Shown here: positions 7,637-16,327 of the stretch, piece by piece
Position numbering within the stretch: position 1 is the first letter of the stretch
How the letters are laid out: each line of letters opens with the position of its first letter
Source: JALYSX01 sp036510515
GTDB lineage: Bacteria; Vulcanimicrobiota; Vulcanimicrobiia; Vulcanimicrobiales; Vulcanimicrobiaceae
Assembly (NCBI GenBank): GCA_036510515.1
Contig: DATCDS010000115.1
Span: 1-57,815, forward strand
Direction of reading: 5' to 3'
DNA: 57,815 nt
Notes under the pieces: generated by a model
Databases searched by the model: none
Seen by the model: only the letters and a program-made list of their open reading frames with translations
Told to the model about the DNA's origin: nothing
Made by a program: the position numbers and the translations under genes

Positions 7637-8416
7637 CTGCTCCTCATCGGTGATGTGGTTGGATCGCCCGGGCGCGAAGTGCTCGAGCGTTGCGTCCCCT
7701 TGGCCCGCGACCAGCACCGCATCGACGTCTGTATCGCCAACGGCGAGAATGCGGCCGGCGGCTTCGGCCTGACCGCGCAAACCGCAGAAGAGATGTTCGC
7801 GTCGGGCGTCGACTTCATCACCAGCGGCAATCACATTTTCGACAAGCGTGAGTTTAGCTCGTATCTGGCTTCCTCGTCGCGCGTCGTCCGGCCGGCCAAC
7901 TACCCGCCGGCGGTTCCGGGCAAGGGCTTCGGCTTCGTCGACGCCGGGAACGTGACCGTGGGCGTGATCAATTTGATGGGCCGTACGTTCATGCCGCCCG
8001 TCGACGATCCGTTTCGCGCCGCCGACGAGATTCTGGAGATCGTGCGTGCGCGCACCCCGATCGTCGTGCTGGATTTTCACGGCGAGGCGACCTCGGAGAA
8101 AGTAGCGATCGGCCGCTACGTCGACGGACGTGCGTCGGTCGTATTCGGAACGCACACGCACGTACAGACCGCCGACGAGCATATTCTGCCGGGCGGCACC
8201 GCCTACCTGACCGACGTCGGTATGACGGGGCCCTCGGATGGCGTGATCGGGATGGAGGGCGCGGCGGTCCTCGATCGCTTCGTCGTGGGAATCTCCGACC
8301 GATTCTCGGTACAAAAGAGCGGCCCCAAGCAGTTTTGCGCCGCGGTCGTCAGCGTCGATCCCCAAAGCGGCCGGGCCGCCGACATCAAGCGGATCTTCCA
8401 GCGGAATCTGACATGA
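7637..8416 (+). CDS. ymdB: YmdB-family (TIGR00282-type) metallophosphoesterase, probable non-canonical start
   Basis: The protein matches the YmdB/DR1281 phosphodiesterase family: IGDVVGSPGRE at the N-terminus, NGENAAGGFGLT near 25-40, SGNHIFDK, a late DFHGEATSEK and the GTHTHVQTADE dinuclear-metal motif. It probably hydrolyses 2',3'-cAMP or other cyclic nucleotides. The first usable ATG/GTG/TTG in frame is GTG 7655, which would delete the metal-binding Asp of IGDVVG. The frame is open upstream with only CTG at 7637 (or another non-standard codon) available, so I place the start there (259 aa). Its stop overlaps the PHP gene start (ATGA). Confidence 0.88.
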   Translation: MLLIGDVVGSPGREVLERCVPLARDQHRIDVCIANGENAAGGFGLTAQTAEEMFASGVDFITSGNHIFDKREFSSYLASSSRVVRPANYPPAVPGKGFGFVDAGNVTVGVINLMGRTFMPPVDDPFRAADEILEIVRARTPIVVLDFHGEATSEKVAIGRYVDGRASVVFGTHTHVQTADEHILPGGTAYLTDVGMTGPSDGVIGMEGAAVLDRFVVGISDRFSVQKSGPKQFCAAVVSVDPQSGRAADIKRIFQRNLT

Positions 8417-9216
8417 TCGTCGACTTCCATTCCCACACGTGCGAGAGCGACGGAACCCTCGTGCCGCAGGCGCTCGCCGATTTCATGGCCGAGCGTAAGG
8501 TCGAGGTCTATTCAATTTCCGATCACGATTCGCTGGCCGCCTACGGGAAGTTCGATCCGGGCGCCGGCGCGCGGGTCGTGACCGGAATCGAGATCAACAC
8601 GACCTGGCAAGACAACGAAGTCCACGTATTGGGGTACCGGCTGCCGCTCGACGATGCCGCCTTTAACGATCTCGTCGCGCGGAACCGCGACGCGCGTCGG
8701 ATCCGCATCGGACAGGTCGTCGACAAACTGCGGGCGACCGGCTATGGGATTACGATGGCCGACGTCGAGCGCGAGTGCGCTAACGACGCGGCGTTAGGAC
8801 GGCCGCACGTCGCCAAGGCGCTCATTCGCCTGGGAGCGTTCTCCGACGTCGACGCGGTCTTTCGGACCCTGCTCACGCGCGGCAAGCCGGCCTACGTTCC
8901 ATCGATCCATATCTCGCCCGCGCAGGCCATCGACGCGATTCACGCTGCCGGCGGCGTGGCCGTTCTCGCGCACCCGGGCCGCTTACGCACGCCGTTGCTG
9001 ATCGACGAGTTGGCACAGCAACTAGACGGTCTCGAAGTGTTCTACCCCAGACACGACGCCGACGACATCGCTCGATTTCGCGCGCTCGCGGCGACGTATG
9101 GCCTGGCGATGACCGCGGGAGCGGATTTCCACGACATTCGTTACAACGCGCGCGGCGTCGGCATGGAGGTCGAACCCGAGGACGTGCGGGCGTTCCTCGA
9201 TCTCATCGGCGCATGA
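8413..9216 (+). CDS. PHP-domain phosphoesterase (nucleoside 3',5'-bisphosphate/RNase AM-like)
   Basis: 267 residues. PHP metal motifs are clear: DFHSHTCESDGT at residues 4-15, SDHDS near 36, a GIEINT motif near 60, LAHPGR near 190 and a final GADFHD near 236. This layout resembles PHP proteins that remove phosphate from nucleoside bisphosphates or trim RNA 5' ends; the exact substrate is inferred from family resemblance. It starts by ATGA overlap with ymdB, and its own stop overlaps the next gene by 4 bp. That suggests a nucleotide or RNA-turnover operon continuing into an M16 peptidase gene. Confidence 0.88.
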   Translation: MIVDFHSHTCESDGTLVPQALADFMAERKVEVYSISDHDSLAAYGKFDPGAGARVVTGIEINTTWQDNEVHVLGYRLPLDDAAFNDLVARNRDARRIRIGQVVDKLRATGYGITMADVERECANDAALGRPHVAKALIRLGAFSDVDAVFRTLLTRGKPAYVPSIHISPAQAIDAIHAAGGVAVLAHPGRLRTPLLIDELAQQLDGLEVFYPRHDADDIARFRALAATYGLAMTAGADFHDIRYNARGVGMEVEPEDVRAFLDLIGA

Positions 9217-10106
9217 AGATCTCTCGCGTAATCGCCGGGGTGTTACTGGCGTGTTCGATGCTCGCCCAACAGGTCACCGCGCAAACGCCGGCGCCCGCAC
9301 CCGCCGCCCAATCCCCCGCCGTCCAAACCGACGTCGTTCGTGCGACGCTCGCGAACGGCTTAACCGTGGTGTTGGTACCCAACGATCTCGCGCCCGTTGC
9401 GACAACGGTGCTGACCTATGGCGTCGGTTCGGACGACGATCCGAGGCCGGGCACGGCGCACGCGACCGAACACATGCTCTTCCGTGGCACCAACGACATC
9501 TCGGCTGGACAACTCGCCGGCCTGGCCGCCCGCGCCGGAGCGCAATATAACGCGCAGACGACCAACACCAATACCACGTTCTACTTCAAGATTCCGTCGT
9601 CGTACGTCGGCCTCGCGCTGCACCTTGAGGCTGACCGCATGAACGGCGCGTCGATGGCGCCCTCGGCCTGGCTAACCGAGCGCGGGGCCATCGAGCAAGA
9701 GATCCGCGCCGACGAATCGGTTCCAGGTTACGCGATCGGCGCCGAGATTCGCCACGCGTTTTTCGGGAATTCACCGTATGCCGACGATGCCGGCGGCACG
9801 ATCGAGAGCTTCGAAAAAATGACCGCAGGCGGTATCGCGACGTTCTACAAAGCCTGGTACCATCCCAACAATGCAACGCTAGTCGTTGCCGGAGATATCG
9901 ATCCGATCGCGACGATGGCGCAGATTCACCAGAATTTCGATTCCATCCCGTCCGTGCCGCTGCAGGCGCACAAGACCGCGCCCATCGCCCCGTTGACGTC
10001 AAAGACGATCGACGGCGGGGTGGCCGAACTCCCGATTCCGTGGTGGGAATGGTCTACCGATTTCCCAGCCTGCGCGACCCGGACTATCAAGCCGGCGAAG
10101 TGCTGA
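9213..10106 (+). CDS. M16-family zinc peptidase, N-terminal part of a frameshifted gene
   Basis: The N-terminal half has a signal peptide (about residues 1-24), the inverted zinc motif HATEH at residues 83-87 and the distal glutamate region ERGAIEQEIRADE near 165, so the catalytic domain is complete. It overlaps the PHP gene by 4 bp. The frame leaves the family consensus at about 10,040, where the peptide turns into WWEWSTDFPACATRT and stops. The proper continuation (VVGMVYRFPSLRDPDYQ) is in the -1 frame. A one-base deletion somewhere in 10,017-10,040 explains this. Exported insulinase-like peptidases of this group degrade periplasmic peptides. Confidence 0.85.
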   Translation: MKISRVIAGVLLACSMLAQQVTAQTPAPAPAAQSPAVQTDVVRATLANGLTVVLVPNDLAPVATTVLTYGVGSDDDPRPGTAHATEHMLFRGTNDISAGQLAGLAARAGAQYNAQTTNTNTTFYFKIPSSYVGLALHLEADRMNGASMAPSAWLTERGAIEQEIRADESVPGYAIGAEIRHAFFGNSPYADDAGGTIESFEKMTAGGIATFYKAWYHPNNATLVVAGDIDPIATMAQIHQNFDSIPSVPLQAHKTAPIAPLTSKTIDGGVAELPIPWWEWSTDFPACATRTIKPAKC

Positions 10107-11899
10107 TCGCGTCGCTCAATAACTCGCGCGGCGGGCTGGTCGATCTGGTCGCCAAGGGTCAAATCTTGGGAGCCCAAGCGATCTCCAGCGCGTTCCCCGA
10201 TGTCGGCATCGGTGAAATCGTCGGTGCCGGGAGTCCGGGCACGCCGCCCCGGCAGACGCTCGACGCGCTCGAGGGCCTCTTGGACGGCTATCGCGCCAAC
10301 GGCGTGCCGCCGGACTTGATCGCCGCCGCGAAGGCGCGACTGCTCGGCGGACGCGCGTACCGCCAAGCGTCGATTTCGGGCGCGGCATTTACGTGGGCAA
10401 ACGCGCTGGCTAACGGGGAGTCCTCGCCCGATGACGGTTACGCCGCGCTGCGCGCGGTGACCGCCGCCGACGTCGATCGCGTCTTGAATACCTACTTCGA
10501 CCCGCAGCGTCGCTTGTCGATCTTGCTTTCGCCCAAACGGGTGACATCGATTCCGAAAATTGATCCGAAGGCCGGCGTCGAGAACGTCGCCTATACGGCG
10601 GATCGGGAGGAAGCGATTCCGGCATGGGCGACCGCGTACTTCAGCGCCCCGCTGCGCGCGCCCAACGACGAGAACGTGAGAATCTATCGGCTCGCGAACG
10701 GTCTGCGTATGACCGTTCGCCGCGAGACGCTCTCGCCGACGGTCGTCGTGGCCGGCGCCATTCGGACCGCTCCCGATCTCAACGAACCGCGCGGCAAAGA
10801 CGGCGTCGCCCTCCTGACCTCGTCGCTGCTGCCGTGGGGCACGACGACCATGGATCGCACCGCCTACGTCGCGGCGTTGGATAATATTCAGGCCAGCGTG
10901 GACCTGGGGAGCGACTTCTCGATGTCGGCGCAATCCAAGGACTTCGACGCGGCCGTCGCATTGCTGGCCGATGCCTTGCTTCATCCGGCGTTTCCTCAAG
11001 CGCAGTTCGACATCTTTAAGAACAATAACGCTGCCGCGCTGGCCGCCGTGGAATCGCAACCCAGCACGCAGGCGGCGTTGGCGCAGACCAACGCCCTCTA
11101 TCCGCCGGGAGACCCGCGGCGACGCCGCGAGACCTCCGCGACCGTGGCCGGCCTCACGCTCGCCGACGTGAAGCGCTGGTACGCCCGCGCGTATCGGCCC
11201 GACGAAACCGCGATCGCGATCGTGGGCGACGTAACGCCTAAACAAGCCCAAGACGTCGTCGCCAAATACTTTGGCGGCTGGAAAGCGGTCGGACCGCAGC
11301 CGAACTTCGCGTACCCGATCGTCAAAGCGTCCAAGAGCCAGACCGTTACGGTCACGTCCTCGGTCAGCAAGCAAACCCAGGTAACGCTAACGCAGGTCTT
11401 GGACCTGCATCGCTACGATCGCGACGCGATCGCGCTGGAGCTGGCCAACACGATCCTCTCGGGAGAAGGGACCGGCTCGATGCTGTTTCGCGACGTGCGC
11501 ACCGCGCATGGTTACGCATACGGCATCGATTCCTCGATGGACGTAGGCACGTCGAGTTCGACGTTTTCCGTGGACTTCTCGGCGGCTCCCAAGAACGTCG
11601 AAGCCGCTCAAGCGCAGGCGATTGCCGTGATCCGTCGCCTGCAGTCGGCGCCTTTACCGCTGGCCGACGTTCAGCGCGCCAAAGCGCTGCTGCTCGCCCA
11701 ACGCGTTCTGCCCTTGGATAGTTACGCCGGCGTGGCCGGCGATCTCCTGAGCGACGCCCAGGTACTCTATACGAATCGCGATGCGAACCTCTACTGGCGT
11801 CGCCTCCTTGGCGTTACCCCGCTAGAACTTCAGCGGGCGATGCGCAAGTACATCGATACCAAACGCTTCTTGCGCGTGATCGTCGCGCCCGGAAGTTAG
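10040..11899 (+). CDS. M16-family peptidase, C-terminal part of the same frameshifted gene
   Basis: This frame continues the upstream M16 peptidase: the rest of the first domain pair, then the second, non-catalytic M16 half from about 10,680 (VRIYRLANGLRMTVRRETLSPTV), which lacks HxxEH. It ends with a typical inactive C-terminal domain (FLRVIVAPGS). Joined to the previous frame, the protein would be about 895 residues. That is close to the 901-residue paralogue at 33,054-35,759, whose single intact frame supports a point frameshift here. The GTG at 10,040 is unlikely to be a natural start. The gene ends 5 bp from a convergent gene. Confidence 0.85.
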   Translation: MVGMVYRFPSLRDPDYQAGEVLIASLNNSRGGLVDLVAKGQILGAQAISSAFPDVGIGEIVGAGSPGTPPRQTLDALEGLLDGYRANGVPPDLIAAAKARLLGGRAYRQASISGAAFTWANALANGESSPDDGYAALRAVTAADVDRVLNTYFDPQRRLSILLSPKRVTSIPKIDPKAGVENVAYTADREEAIPAWATAYFSAPLRAPNDENVRIYRLANGLRMTVRRETLSPTVVVAGAIRTAPDLNEPRGKDGVALLTSSLLPWGTTTMDRTAYVAALDNIQASVDLGSDFSMSAQSKDFDAAVALLADALLHPAFPQAQFDIFKNNNAAALAAVESQPSTQAALAQTNALYPPGDPRRRRETSATVAGLTLADVKRWYARAYRPDETAIAIVGDVTPKQAQDVVAKYFGGWKAVGPQPNFAYPIVKASKSQTVTVTSSVSKQTQVTLTQVLDLHRYDRDAIALELANTILSGEGTGSMLFRDVRTAHGYAYGIDSSMDVGTSSSTFSVDFSAAPKNVEAAQAQAIAVIRRLQSAPLPLADVQRAKALLLAQRVLPLDSYAGVAGDLLSDAQVLYTNRDANLYWRRLLGVTPLELQRAMRKYIDTKRFLRVIVAPGS

Positions 11900-11904
11900 G
11901 GCAC

Positions 11905-12519
11905 CTAGGATTCCCGCGCGAGCGCTCGCGCCACGGCGTCGCGCACGTCTTGCAGCAGCGCCTGCGACTCTCGCTCGTAGGCGGACAGTTCGAGGCTCTG
12001 CCGCTCGACGATCGACGCGTCGCGCATGGAGCGATGGTTGACGCGCACGTTGTAAGCCGACGCGGCTACCGCCGCGCCTGCGAACTCGGCCGCGCATCCC
12101 AGATCGCTGATGAGATGCCTGCCGGAAAACTGCAATAACGCGACCGCCGCCCGCTGCACGTCTAAGGCCACCGCGATCGCGCCGAGCGGTGCCTGCGCCG
12201 CAGCCTCCAACGCTCGTTGCACGGCCTCCGTCCTGGCCGGATCGCTTTTGGGCAGTGCGGTCGAATCGACCACGCGCTCGAACGCGCGCTCGTCGTCCTG
12301 CGCGGCGGCAAGCAACGTCGACCGCAGGTCGTCGGCTCGCCCAACGATCTCGTCGATCTCTTCGCGAAAGGCTCGTGCGGCGGGACGAGTTGCAGAAATG
12401 CGAGCCACCATGGCAACCAAGGCCGCGCCTGTAGCTGCGACGATGGTCGCAGCGCTGCCCCCGCCGGGGGCTGGCGAACTTGAGGCTAATCGTGTTAAAT
12501 AGGCGTCGAGCGTCTCCAC
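11905..12519 (-). CDS. Cyclodeaminase/cyclohydrolase (FTCD-C family) protein
   Basis: 204 residues, all-helical pattern with the family N-terminus TLDAYLTRLASSSPAPGGGSAA and the later SDLGCAAEFAGAAVAASAYNVRVN segment (about 145-170). The family includes formimidoyl-THF cyclodeaminase and methenyl-THF cyclohydrolase (FchA), acting on one-carbon folates in the cytoplasm. It is transcribed away from ahcY and metK across an 88-bp gap, which fits a one-carbon/methyl-cycle neighbourhood. Which of the two reactions it performs cannot be told from sequence. Confidence 0.88.
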   Translation of the reverse strand: METLDAYLTRLASSSPAPGGGSAATIVAATGAALVAMVARISATRPAARAFREEIDEIVGRADDLRSTLLAAAQDDERAFERVVDSTALPKSDPARTEAVQRALEAAAQAPLGAIAVALDVQRAAVALLQFSGRHLISDLGCAAEFAGAAVAASAYNVRVNHRSMRDASIVERQSLELSAYERESQALLQDVRDAVARALARES

Positions 12520-12607
12520 GCCGCTACCTTTGCGCGGCGGAGGACCCGAGCCTTGTGCCGAAGCTTAAGGCCGCCCCCCACGACCCGTTTTCTGCAGGAG
12601 AGATAGA

Positions 12608-13888
12608 GTGCCCGTATTGGAAAAGACCGCCGACCGGACCGGCGACGTTAAAGATCGCAGCCTGGCCGAGCAAGGCCGTTCGCGTATCGGTTGGGCCGGA
12701 TCGTATATGCCGGTGCTCAGGCAGATTCGCGATCGTTTCGAAGCCGAAAAGCCGCTCAAAGGCGTTCGCATCGGCGCATGCTTGCACGTAACGACCGAAA
12801 CCGCCAACCTGATGTTGGCCTTGCAGGCCGGCGGCGCCGAGATCGCGTTGTGCGCATCCAATCCGCTGTCGACCCAAGACGATGTGGCGGCCGCGCTCTG
12901 CGAGTACGGCATTCCGACTTACGCTATCAAGGGCGAAGATAACGCGGTGTACTACAGCCATATCGAGGCGGTCATCGCGACCAAGCCGCACATGTCGATG
13001 GACGACGGCTGCGATCTGGTCAATACGATTTACAGCAAGCACAACGAACTGCTGGCCGACATGCTCGGCGGCTGCGAAGAGACGACCACCGGCGTCATTC
13101 GCCTGCGCGCGATGGAGAAGGACGGCGTCTTGCCCTACCCGGTGATCGCGGTCAACAACGCGCTGACCAAGCACATGTTCGACAACCGCTATGGAACCGG
13201 CCAGTCCACGCTCGACGGCATCATCCGCGCGACCAACGTCTTGCTGGCCGGGCGCACGGTCGTCGTGGTCGGCTACGGCTGGTGCGGCCGAGGCGTGGCC
13301 TCGCGCGCGACCGGGATGGGGGCGCACGTGGTCGTCGCCGAAGTCGATCCGCGCAAGGCGCTCGAAGCGGCGATGGACGGCCATCGCGTGCTGCCGATGA
13401 GCGACGCGGCGAAGGTCGGCGATATCTTCGTGACGGTGACCGGCAACTATCACGTCATCAACGAATCGCACTTCAAGTTGATGAAGGATGGCGCGATCGT
13501 CTGCAACTCGGGTCACTTCAACGACGAGCTCGACCTGGACGGCATCAAGCGCATCGCCAAGGAAAAGACCGAGCCGCGCGCGTTCGTCGAACAGTACGAA
13601 CTGCACGACGGCCGCAAGGTGTGCATTCTAGCCGATGGACGCTTGGTCAATTTGGCCGCCGGCGAGGGCCACCCGCCGTCGGTGATGGACATGTCGTTTG
13701 CCAACCAGGCAATGGCCGCCGCGCACTTGGCCAAGCATCACGCCTCGCTCGAGAAGCACGTGTACGACGTTCCGCTCGAGATCGACGAAGAGGTTGCGAC
13801 GCTCAAGCTGTCCTCGATGGGCATCGAGATCGACACGTTGACCCCCGAACAACTCAAATACATGGCTTCCTGGAGCGAAGGTACGTAA
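12608..13888 (+). CDS. ahcY: S-adenosylhomocysteine hydrolase (adenosylhomocysteinase)
   Basis: 426 residues. Family signatures are the CLHVTTETANLM substrate region near 58, SNPLSTQDDVAAAL near 80, the NAD site VVVVGYGWCGRGVA near 216-229, and the C-terminal GEGHPPSVMDMSFANQ. It hydrolyses S-adenosylhomocysteine to adenosine and homocysteine, removing the inhibitor of methyltransferases. The start is GTG 12,608 behind a GGAG Shine-Dalgarno at about 12,597. The stop is 2 bp before metK, so both form one transcript of the activated-methyl cycle. The 12,520-12,607 leader has a GGCGG/CCGCC hairpin potential but no match to SAH or SAM riboswitch consensus that I can see. Confidence 0.97.
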   Translation: MPVLEKTADRTGDVKDRSLAEQGRSRIGWAGSYMPVLRQIRDRFEAEKPLKGVRIGACLHVTTETANLMLALQAGGAEIALCASNPLSTQDDVAAALCEYGIPTYAIKGEDNAVYYSHIEAVIATKPHMSMDDGCDLVNTIYSKHNELLADMLGGCEETTTGVIRLRAMEKDGVLPYPVIAVNNALTKHMFDNRYGTGQSTLDGIIRATNVLLAGRTVVVVGYGWCGRGVASRATGMGAHVVVAEVDPRKALEAAMDGHRVLPMSDAAKVGDIFVTVTGNYHVINESHFKLMKDGAIVCNSGHFNDELDLDGIKRIAKEKTEPRAFVEQYELHDGRKVCILADGRLVNLAAGEGHPPSVMDMSFANQAMAAAHLAKHHASLEKHVYDVPLEIDEEVATLKLSSMGIEIDTLTPEQLKYMASWSEGT

Positions 13889-13890
13889 CC

Positions 13891-15120
13891 GTGGCATATA
13901 AGCGCTTATTTACATCCGAGTCGGTGACCGAGGGCCATCCCGATAAGGTGGCCGACCAAATTTCCGACGCGGTGTTGGACGCGATCCTCAAGGACGATCC
14001 GATGGGCCGCGTGGCCGTCGAGACGTTTGCGATCACCGGGCAGATTCATATCGCCGGCGAGGTGACCACCAAGACCTACATCGACATCGCCAAGATCGTT
14101 CGCGAGACGATCGCCGAGATCGGATACACGAAATCCGCGGTTGGCTTTGACGCCGACACGTGCGGCGTGAGCGTTTCGATCGACGAACAGTCGGCCGACA
14201 TCGCGATGGGCGTCGACAAGTCGCTCGAGGCCAAGGCCGGGCAACACCCCGGCGACGCGTTCGAACAGGTGGGCGCGGGCGACCAGGGCATGATGTTCGG
14301 CTATGCGTGTCGCGATACCGACGAGCTGATGCCGCTGCCGATCGTGTTGGCACACAATCTTACCAAGCACCTCTCCGCGATGCGTAAGAACGGCGACATT
14401 CCGTACCTGCGCCCCGACGGCAAGTCACAGGTGACCGTGGAGTACGACGGCGACAAACCGGTTCGCGTCGATGCGGTCGTGATCTCTACCCAGCACGATC
14501 CCGACATTCCGCTCGAGGTCATCCGTAAGGAAGTGACCGAGAAGGTCATCAACCACGTGATTCCCGCTGCGCTGCGCGATGAGAACACCCGCATCTACGT
14601 CAACCCGACCGGCCGCTTCGTCATCGGCGGACCCAAGGGAGACGCCGGTCTGACCGGCCGCAAGATCATCGCCGACACGTACGGCGGAATGGCGCGCCAC
14701 GGCGGCGGCGCGTTTTCGGGCAAGGATCCTACCAAGGTCGACCGTTCTGCGGCCTACGCGGCGCGCTGGGTCGCCAAGAACGTCGTGGCCGCCGGCCTGG
14801 CCGACCGCTGCGAGGTGCAGGTCGCGTATGCGATCGGCGTCGCGCAACCCGTCAGCGTGCTGGTCGAAACGTTTGGCACGGGCAAGATTGCGGAAGAACA
14901 GATCGCAGCAGCCGTTGCCAAAACCTTCGACCTGCGCCCAGCGGCGATCATTCACAACCTCGATCTGCGCCGCCCGATCTACAAGCAAACGGCTTCGTAC
15001 GGACACTTCGGACGGCCAGAACTGGATCTCCCCTGGGAACGTTTGGACAAGGTCGAAGCGTTACGCAAGGCGACGGGCTTCACCGGCGAGGCGCTGCGGG
15101 TGCCGAACTTCGCCCGTTAA
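13891..15120 (+). CDS. metK: S-adenosylmethionine synthetase (methionine adenosyltransferase)
   Basis: 409 residues from GTG 13,891, two bases after the ahcY stop. It shows the MetK motifs TEGHPDK at 13-19, GAGDQGMMFGYA near 128-139, the P-loop-like GGGAFSGKDPTKVDRSAAY near 270 and a C-terminal YGHFGR. It makes S-adenosylmethionine from methionine and ATP in the cytoplasm. It is paired with ahcY in one operon, so synthesis of SAM and removal of its by-product are co-expressed. A longer frame runs upstream through ahcY, but only this start gives the family N-terminus (MAYKRLFTSESVTEG). Confidence 0.97.
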   Translation: MAYKRLFTSESVTEGHPDKVADQISDAVLDAILKDDPMGRVAVETFAITGQIHIAGEVTTKTYIDIAKIVRETIAEIGYTKSAVGFDADTCGVSVSIDEQSADIAMGVDKSLEAKAGQHPGDAFEQVGAGDQGMMFGYACRDTDELMPLPIVLAHNLTKHLSAMRKNGDIPYLRPDGKSQVTVEYDGDKPVRVDAVVISTQHDPDIPLEVIRKEVTEKVINHVIPAALRDENTRIYVNPTGRFVIGGPKGDAGLTGRKIIADTYGGMARHGGGAFSGKDPTKVDRSAAYAARWVAKNVVAAGLADRCEVQVAYAIGVAQPVSVLVETFGTGKIAEEQIAAAVAKTFDLRPAAIIHNLDLRRPIYKQTASYGHFGRPELDLPWERLDKVEALRKATGFTGEALRVPNFAR

Positions 15121-15139
15121 TACTTGGAGGAACCGATCG

Positions 15140-15709
15140 ATGAACATTCTTCGAACTTCGACCGCCGCGCTGGCCGCGGCGCTCATCACGACCGCCGTCG
15201 CATTCGCCGCGATAACCCTGCCCGCCGGAACGACGGTCAATGCCGTCATGGACAACGCGATTGGAACGTCAAACGCGCGGGTCGGCGAACGCTTCACGAT
15301 GCATGTGACGGGGCCGTACGCATCGTTGCGCGGTGCCTATATTACCGGTCACGTGCTCCAGGTCACGCACGCAAGCCAAGGCGTGAAGCCGCGCTTGCAG
15401 CTAGCGCTGGACCGCCTCGTCCTGCGCAACGGAACCGCCGCGAACATCAACGCGCAAGTGACGTCGATGCAGCAGCAGAAGTCTGAAAACAATACCGGAC
15501 ACGCGGCACTGACCGCGGTGGGCGGCATGTTGGTGGGCAACGCCATCGGCAAGACGCTCTTCCATACGGCCATTGGTGGCCCGGTCGGCTTGATCGGCGG
15601 AGCGCTGGTGGGCCTCAACGCCAAGACGAACTTCGTGGTTCCCTCGGGCTCTCAGGTAAACGTTCAGATGATCCATACCGTGGTCATCAGGACGCAGTCT
15701 CGTCGATGA
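15140..15709 (+). CDS. Exported glycine-zipper protein (first of a tandem pair)
   Basis: 189 residues with a signal peptide (about residues 1-23), a beta-rich middle (LPAGTTVNAVMDNAIGTSNARVGE, HVTGPY...ITGHVLQVTHASQG) and a C-terminal glycine-zipper stretch (GGMLVGNAIGKTLFHTAIGGPVGLIGGALVG, read in two parts near 125-155) that could cross or insert into a membrane. A GGAGG Shine-Dalgarno lies 10 bp upstream. Its stop overlaps the next gene's ATG, and the two proteins are clearly paralogous along their length. Likely envelope-associated; no function known to me. Confidence 0.8.
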   Translation: MNILRTSTAALAAALITTAVAFAAITLPAGTTVNAVMDNAIGTSNARVGERFTMHVTGPYASLRGAYITGHVLQVTHASQGVKPRLQLALDRLVLRNGTAANINAQVTSMQQQKSENNTGHAALTAVGGMLVGNAIGKTLFHTAIGGPVGLIGGALVGLNAKTNFVVPSGSQVNVQMIHTVVIRTQSRR

Positions 15710-16314
15710 ACGGCCTGCGCCTATCCTTCGCGCTCGCGCTCGCCGTCGCCCTGACGACGGCGGTCGCCGGCGCGCAAAGCTACGGCGCGCAAAGCTACGG
15801 CGTGATTCCCAGCGGCACGCAAGTCACGGCCGTCATGGATACGACGCTCGATAGCGGAACGGCCAATCCCGGCGATCCGATCTCGATGCACGTCGTCGCG
15901 CCGTATCCCAACAACGACGATCGCTTCGCGGGAGCGACGCTCTCCGGCCACGTTATCGCCGTCACGCGCGCCAGCCGCGGTACCGTTCCAAAACTGCAAC
16001 TGGGCATCGATACGATGACCCTGCAGAATGGAACGACGATCGACATCAACGCGCAGGTCACGGGCCAACAGACCAACACCCAGCAGAAGAGCGGCGCCAA
16101 GGTCGCCATCGCGACGTTGGGCGGTATGCTGTTGGGCAACTTGGTTGGAAAGACGATCTTTCACACCGGCGGCGGCGGCCTGCTCGGTGCGGCCGGCGGC
16201 TTTCTGTATGGCCTCAACGACAAGACGAACATCACGTTGCCCGCGGGCAACCAGGTGACGTTGACGACCACGCGCGACGTCGTCGTGCGCCCGCAGTCGC
16301 GACCGCCCAAATAA
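15706..16314 (+). CDS. Exported glycine-zipper protein (second of a tandem pair)
   Basis: 202 residues, paralogous to the preceding gene: signal peptide (about 1-23), then IPSGTQVTAVMDTTLDSG matching the upstream LPAGTTVNAVMDNAIG, the VIAVTRASRGTVPKLQL block, and a C-terminal glycine zipper (GGMLLGNLVGKTIFHTGGG). A 14-bp perfect tandem repeat near 15,773-15,800 encodes AQSYGAQSYG just after the signal peptide. The ATGA overlap with its partner suggests a stoichiometric pair arising by local duplication. Function unknown. Confidence 0.8.
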   Translation: MNGLRLSFALALAVALTTAVAGAQSYGAQSYGVIPSGTQVTAVMDTTLDSGTANPGDPISMHVVAPYPNNDDRFAGATLSGHVIAVTRASRGTVPKLQLGIDTMTLQNGTTIDINAQVTGQQTNTQQKSGAKVAIATLGGMLLGNLVGKTIFHTGGGGLLGAAGGFLYGLNDKTNITLPAGNQVTLTTTRDVVVRPQSRPPK

Positions 16315-16327
16315 ACGACGCACCTCC

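Noticed and set aside
12520..12607. Possible SAH or SAM riboswitch upstream of ahcY-metK
   Set aside because: The leader has only a short GGCGG/CCGCC pairing. I could not match the conserved core of the SAH riboswitch or of SAM-I or SAM-II, so a covariance-model search would be needed before claiming one.
13282..13890. Long N-terminal extension of metK
   Set aside because: It is the +1 shadow of ahcY; the MetK N-terminus begins at GTG 13,891.
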